A stretch of DNA of 64,000 nt from Hirsutella rhossiliensis (taxonomy: Eukaryota; Ascomycota; Sordariomycetes; Hypocreales; Ophiocordycipitaceae). The notes below the pieces were generated by a model. That model was not told where the DNA came from, searched no databases, and saw only the letters and a list, made by a program, of their open reading frames with translations. Shown here piece by piece: positions 59,480 to 64,000 of this stretch (position 1 is its first letter; each line of letters starts with the position of its first letter). The stretch covers positions 372,001 to 436,000 of the forward strand of contig NW_025408678.1 in NCBI RefSeq assembly GCF_020360975.1, written 5' to 3'. The translations under genes and the position numbers were made by a program.

Positions 59480-61100
59480 AAGATATAGCGGCGAACCTAA
59501 ATAGTATCCTAGGCCTAGCTATAGACCTCCCTAAGAATACCGCTATCTTCTTTAGCATACTATTATTTAGGAGTAAGAGCTTTATTTTACCTACTTACTA
59601 TAGTAAAGTTAAAGTAAAAGGTAGTAAAGGGCGCTTTTACGCTAAAGATAACGAAAAGTTTATAGACTAAGACTAATAAGACGTTTATAGGTAAAAGAAA
59701 CCTTCTTAATATATCTATAAAGATCGTTAGTACTTAATATTAATAGGCCTTATTAAATAGCGGGATATTACCCTTAAAGACGCTTAGATAATATATAAGG
59801 GCGTTAAAAAGATAAATAGATTTACTAGGAATAAGGCCCGCTAAGAAGAGTATATCGTCGACGTATATAACTTTCTTTATAGAGCTATTAATAAATAATA
59901 GGCTATAAGCTTTAGCCTTAGCGTAATAATTAGGATCTTAATAAAAGGTATTAAGAATATAGTATACCCCTTACCTTACCTACTATCGGTTTATACTAAC
60001 TATTAAGGGGAACTAATTAAAGATATAAAAGATAGATATATAAAGTACTATAAATACCTAAATAATAAGGAGTATTTAATTAAGTTTACTACTCCTACCT
60101 TTAACCTTAGTCGCTTTACGTATAAATAAAGGTATATAACTAAAGTTATTAACTTTTTAGTAAGACTAAATAAAGGGGGACTTTACTAAGGAGCGTTCCT
60201 TTAAGACTATAGGAAAGGAAACTTAGTTATTTTTAATACTTAGAAAAAGGGACGGTACGCTAGACTTTATACGTTCCTATAAGTATAGTAGTAGTTTCTT
60301 TATATCCTCTAAGTTCCTTATAACTTTACTTATACGCTAGTCCCTTATACTACTTAGTAGGAAGGGTAGGAATATAGCTACTTAGCCTTAATAATAATCT
60401 AATACTAGGTTAAAGGTATAGTTAGGCTATACCTTAAGATAATTAAGTAGCGATACTTAAAGGTTAAAGTAATTTTAGAGTAAAGGTATAGGGTAATATA
60501 AGAAGCCCTATAAATAGATAAAATCTTATACTAAGACTAGTATTTCTTTAAGCTAAATAAAAGGATAGGTATAAAAGGCTATATCGATAGGCTAATATAT
60601 AGAATCTAAGCTATTACGGCGAATAAGCTTAATTATATATAAGCAATATTATAAGGTAGCGGAGTTTCCTAGTAGTTTAATAGTAGGGTTAGATAACTAT
60701 AAAGGATACTATCTAATTTAGGTTTAATAACTTTTAGTAGAGTCTTTCTTATAAGGATTCCTAGGTATAAATAGATTTACTAATATAACCGTATTATTTT
60801 AAGAGATTAAGAAGAATAAGACTTTTAGGAAGTCTTAGAGGTAGTTAACCTTTAAGATAGGCTTAGTAGATAGAAACTACCGCTTTAAAGAGATATAGAA
60901 CTAGCTTATATAGTAAAAAGAGCGAGAAAAAAAGCTAACTATGCTAGCTACCCTTATAGAGTAACTTAACCTAATCGCTTAAGCTATACGCGGTTTCTTT
61001 ATAAAACTCTTCCTTAAAAAGACCCCTAACTATTTAATCGCGCTAATAGGAATTAAGAATAGGCCTAGACCTTCGTTACCTTAAGTATTAACTAAATTAA
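59480..61100 (+). pseudogene. Accessory open-frame relic 2, unknown protein
   Basis: A second coherent plus-strand frame starts about 59.48 kb (SILGLAIDLPKNTAIFFSIL, FILPTYYSKVKVKGSKGRFY) and can be followed through EEYIVDVYNFLYRAINK, PLPYLLSVYTNY, YIKYYKYLNNKEYLIKFTTP, KVINFLVRLNKGG and RIGIKGYIDRLIYRI to about 61.0 kb. Nearly all interruptions are single TAG/TAA codons. A C/T-rich run (59263-59298) and a TATATA tract lie some 170-220 bases upstream and resemble a gene promoter. No domain recognised. It ends before the 3' LTR of the 11.4-kb Gypsy element. Confidence 0.45.
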
Positions 61101-62004
61101 GCTCTTTATTTAAACTAAGTAGCCTTTCCCTAAGTAACCTTAAGATAGGATCCTTACCTTAGAATCTATAAAAGAAAGAGCTAAGCGCCCTTACTAGTCC
61201 CTTTATCTATATAGAAACGACGCCTTTATTTTCCCCCTTAGATATATAGCTAATTAGGCCTACTCCTCGCCCGCTACTAACGACCCCTTTAAACGTATAA
61301 AGGAGTAAAAGACTTATAACCGCACCCTTATTAATAGCCCGATAAGAAGCTAGTAAGGAAGAAAGGTAGATAGCGCGGCTACTAACTCGCCCTAGGACTC
61401 TAAAATTACTAGGCGCTTAGTAAATTACCCTAAGGCTAAAGACTCTAGTAATACCTATAGCGCGCCCTATTACTCCCTAGAAATAAAGTATAGTAATAGC
61501 CTCTTTAGCTATAGTCCTTATAAGGTTTATACTAAGCTTTAAACCCTCCTAGGTTAAAGGAGTTAAAAACCTAGGAATATATTAGAACTACCGCTAAGAT
61601 ATTAATAACTATAATTATATATATTTATATAGGACTATTAGTACTAAGACTTTATAGCTTATTTAATCTAGCTATACCTAAAGCTATAGACTAGTAAAGA
61701 TACTAACTACTTTATTTCCTTAATACCCCTAGGAATAATAAGCGCGAATACTTAAGAGCGTATATAAAGGGTAGTAGATAATTATCTAAAGAAGGAAGTA
61801 CGCGAGTAAAGATAGGAAAGAGCTAAATAAGTAGCTTATAGGTAAAGGGAGGAATAAATAACGTAAAGGGAAAGGATTATAATAAAGGAGAAAAGTTCTA
61901 TCGACGGTTTATTTACTTACTTATATACTTAAGAAGAGGGCCTTGCCTATTATTATCGCGCCCTTTCCGTTAGTATCTTAGGTCGGAAAGTCGCTAAGAA
62001 GGAG

Positions 62005-62379
62005 TTTAATAGGTAAGATCGCACCCCTATAGATATTAGCCCGTTAAAGGGATAAGACCCTTAGCACTCCCCTTTTAACTTACTTTTAAGTATACTTAAA
62101 GGTATTATAAAGACCTCGATTATCTAATTAAGTATCTCCTTTAATTATAGTTAATTCGAATTTTTATTTTTCCTCTTTAAAGTAAAGACCGCTAGTTATA
62201 CGACTTTAGTAGAGATAAAGAGGTATAAGGTAAAGAAATCTCTAAGACTTATATTTATAACCTAAGGCCCTTAGAGCTATATATAGGATAGATAATTAGA
62301 TAATTATATAGTTAATTACTTTACTAATCCTTAGCTATATACTACGCGTGCTTTAAGTATATACCCTCGTCCCTATTAA
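62005..62379 (+). repeat. 3' LTR of the 11.4-kb Gypsy element
   Basis: tttaataggtaagatcgcac ... ccctattaa, followed by AATAG as on the left flank of the 5' LTR. Confidence 0.85.
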
Positions 62380-62380
62380 A

Positions 62381-64000
62381 ATAGGTAGAAGGCTCGCTAG
62401 CCGCGGCTCGCGTAAAGATACCTTTTAAAACGAAATTAATAATAGGAGAAAGTTAGCGATAAAAGAGAGTTAGCGATAGGAGATAAGAGATAAGAGAAGT
62501 AAAAGGGAGATAAGAAAAGTAAAAGGAAGATAGGAAGAAGAGTAAGGTTAAGAAACGAGATAAGGTAAGCGATATAGAGTATTATTATAAGTAAAACCGA
62601 GATAAAGTAAAAGGGAGGTAGGCTAGGCCGCTAAAGGGAGATTTTTCTTTATAAAATATAAAGGGCGTAGAAAGATAGTAGGGTTAAAGAGATATATAGG
62701 TAGGTAATATATATCTAAGCGAGTAAAAAGATTAAAGGATTTATAGGTACTATAAGTTATAGATATAATTAAAATAAGGAGTATATTAAGGAAGTTTTAA
62801 CTTAATTATCTTTATAAAAAAAAGAATAAAAAAAGAGACTATATTATTTAAGCCTTTAGTACTTAAGTTTAAGGATAATAAAATATATTATTATATTATA
62901 TTATTTCGTTTATTACTTTATAAAAAGTTCTTAAGCGGACGTTAAGTATAAAGTAGTTAGGAAGAAATAGACTATAAGAGCGCTACTAAGAGGTATAAGC
63001 TAGTAAAGTACTTTAGTATATAGTACTAATATATTAATAGGGTATTAAAAGGGAATTATACTTACCTTACTTATATATTATAGACTACTTATTATTTTAA
63101 TAAAAGAGGAGAAATCCTTCTTCTTATAAGCTTTAGTCTTATAATAAAGAGAATATAATATATATAGTATAGTACCTCTAGCTATCTCTATAAGGAACGG
63201 TGTTTTCCTATTATAAATAAAGTAGCTATAATATACTCTCTTAATTATATAAGCTAATAAGTAGTATATTAATTATAGATAAAATCCTATTATATAAAGT
63301 AAGAATAGCTCGTTATTTTATATATTATTATATATTAAACGGGTTACTAGTTATCGTATAATTAGGAATTAAAGGAATAGACCTAGCTTAGAATACTAGC
63401 TAAGACCTCTTAAGACCTCTTAAAAATACTAGTATAACTAACCTCCTTTAAATACGAATATTAGTAGAACTAAGATACTTCTAGCTATACTTAAGGTATT
63501 ACGGAATTCCTTAGTCTTAGGGCTATATAGCAGCCTAAATCTAGTCCCTAAAGGTTCTTCCGTTTAGTTATAATTATCTATATAAGATAGTATGTCTACT
63601 AGTAGATAGAGAAAAGATTATTAACTTTAATACCTCTTCTATATACTGATATACTACTAATAAATTCTATAAAAAATCCTTCCTTATACTCCTTCTTTTA
63701 CTCTATTACGTAGTTTTATATAATGCTTTAATTTCCTAAGATTTCGCTTTTAATTATATACCTTAAGAATCTCTACTACCTAACTAATCGGACTATAATA
63801 TATATTCCTTTATAATTTCTAAAGCTTCCCTTTTTAGTTACTTAGTAAAGATAGCTACTTAAAAAAGACTATATAATGCTTTTATAGCGCGATATAGTAG
63901 TTAACTAATTAAGGACTCTTTATTATATATATTAAGTATTTACTTAAGAGATAAAGAATAAAAAGATATATCCTTAGAATAAACCCTTACTATAAATAGC
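62381..64000. other. Mutated sequence to the window end
   Basis: No gene or complete element seen. At 62440-62545 there is a purine-rich, imperfect tandem array (gagttagcgatag, agataagagaagtaaaaggg units). The last 500 bases retain a few CA/TG but give no recognisable frame. Confidence 0.45.

Larger units (their letters stand above)
50949..62380 (+). mobile_element. 11.4-kb Ty3/Gypsy element with 375-bp LTRs and long 3' extension
   Basis: Two 375-bp direct repeats (50949-51323 and 62005-62379) are flanked by the same five bases AATAG (50944-50948 and 62380-62384), so they bound a single insertion. If one more base is assigned to the LTR, the ends read TTTAAT...ATTAAA with a 4-bp ATAG duplication. 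Plus-strand protease/RT/RNase H/integrase relics fill 53-57 kb. About 5 kb follow before the 3' LTR, holding additional frames. A purine stretch gctaagaaggag precedes the 3' LTR. Confidence 0.85.
19936..64000. other. AT-rich block with RIP-like mutation, packed with nested retroelements
   Basis: From about 19.94 kb to the end, TpG and CpA are almost absent while TpA, CpT, ApG and even CpG persist. This is the signature of CpA-to-TpA (both strands) repeat-induced point mutation. Consequently Met, Trp, His and Gln codons are nearly eliminated, TAA/TAG stops appear at Trp/Gln positions, and no ATG-started frame of 60 or more codons exists beyond 18.5 kb. Every recognisable coding relic inside is transposon-derived. 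Such blocks are normally heterochromatic; a centromeric or subtelomeric location is possible but not shown. Confidence 0.93.

Noticed and set aside
19936..64000. Mitochondrial or bacterial AT-rich DNA
   Set aside because: Contains LTR pairs with target duplications and Copia, Gypsy and LINE polyprotein relics, with a CpA/TpG-specific deficit; this is nuclear RIP-type decay.
19936..64000. Centromere
   Set aside because: Composition and retroelement content would allow it, but no evidence in the sequence separates a centromere from other RIP-affected heterochromatin.
21120..64000. A complete Starship element
   Set aside because: Only a broken DUF3435 relic is seen; no second end, no target duplication, and no cargo genes other than retroelements.
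1..64000. tRNA, rRNA or other structured RNA genes
   Set aside because: No A/B-box pairs, cloverleaf arms or rRNA motifs were recognised; a dedicated covariance search would be decisive.

Overview
The window looks like a chromosome segment of a filamentous ascomycete (Pezizomycotina). The evidence is a GC-rich gene part with short GT-AG introns (46-139 nt, with CTAAC/CTGAC-type branch points), a fungal chitin synthase, and a sharply bounded AT-rich part mutated in the manner of repeat-induced point mutation (RIP). A Sordariomycete, perhaps Hypocreales, is my inference only.

Gene-bearing part (1-19.9 kb). In order: the C-terminal end of a chitin synthase (probably class III, cut by the window edge), the NEDD8 E2 enzyme UBC12 (4 exons), a low-affinity iron permease of the FET4 family (minus strand), an intronless phospholipase-D-superfamily protein with two HKD motifs, and a ZUP1/UFSP-type (peptidase C78) cysteine protease whose 5' end is unclear. 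Then comes a secreted, highly repetitive K/G- and Ala/Asn-rich protein gene on the minus strand. It is cut in two by a 3.3-kb Crypton-like tyrosine-recombinase transposon: the 3' end of the gene lies at 13.3-13.47 kb, the 5' part at 16.8-17.5 kb, and the element (13475-16808, decayed recombinase ORF) lies between them.

Transposon graveyard (about 19.94-64 kb). TpG/CpA dinucleotides almost vanish, no long ATG-started frame survives, and stop codons stand where Trp/Gln are expected. Protein relics can still be read: a DUF3435-type tyrosine recombinase (21.1-21.7 kb) cut off by a 705-bp LTR-like repeat (second copy at 44.9-45.6 kb); a Copia element with 458-bp LTRs and an AAAGT target duplication (22990-29258); an outer Gypsy element (29.3-42.5 kb, plus strand) that received a chromodomain-type Gypsy element in its pol region (32285-39239, minus strand, 186-bp LTRs); a LINE (45.6-48.5 kb); and an 11.4-kb Gypsy element with 375-bp LTRs (50949-62380) that has about 5 kb of extra frames behind its integrase.

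The most notable points are (1) the Crypton-like insertion into the repeat-protein gene, with perfect 12-bp terminal inverted repeats; (2) a GC-rich antisense ORF with its own TATA and pyrimidine-rich leader inside the chromodomain Gypsy element; (3) the extra ORFs of the 11.4-kb Gypsy element; and (4) a context rule in the RIP-like decay: the TpG/CpA that survive are mostly TGC/GCA. All readings were made by eye; no database search was run.
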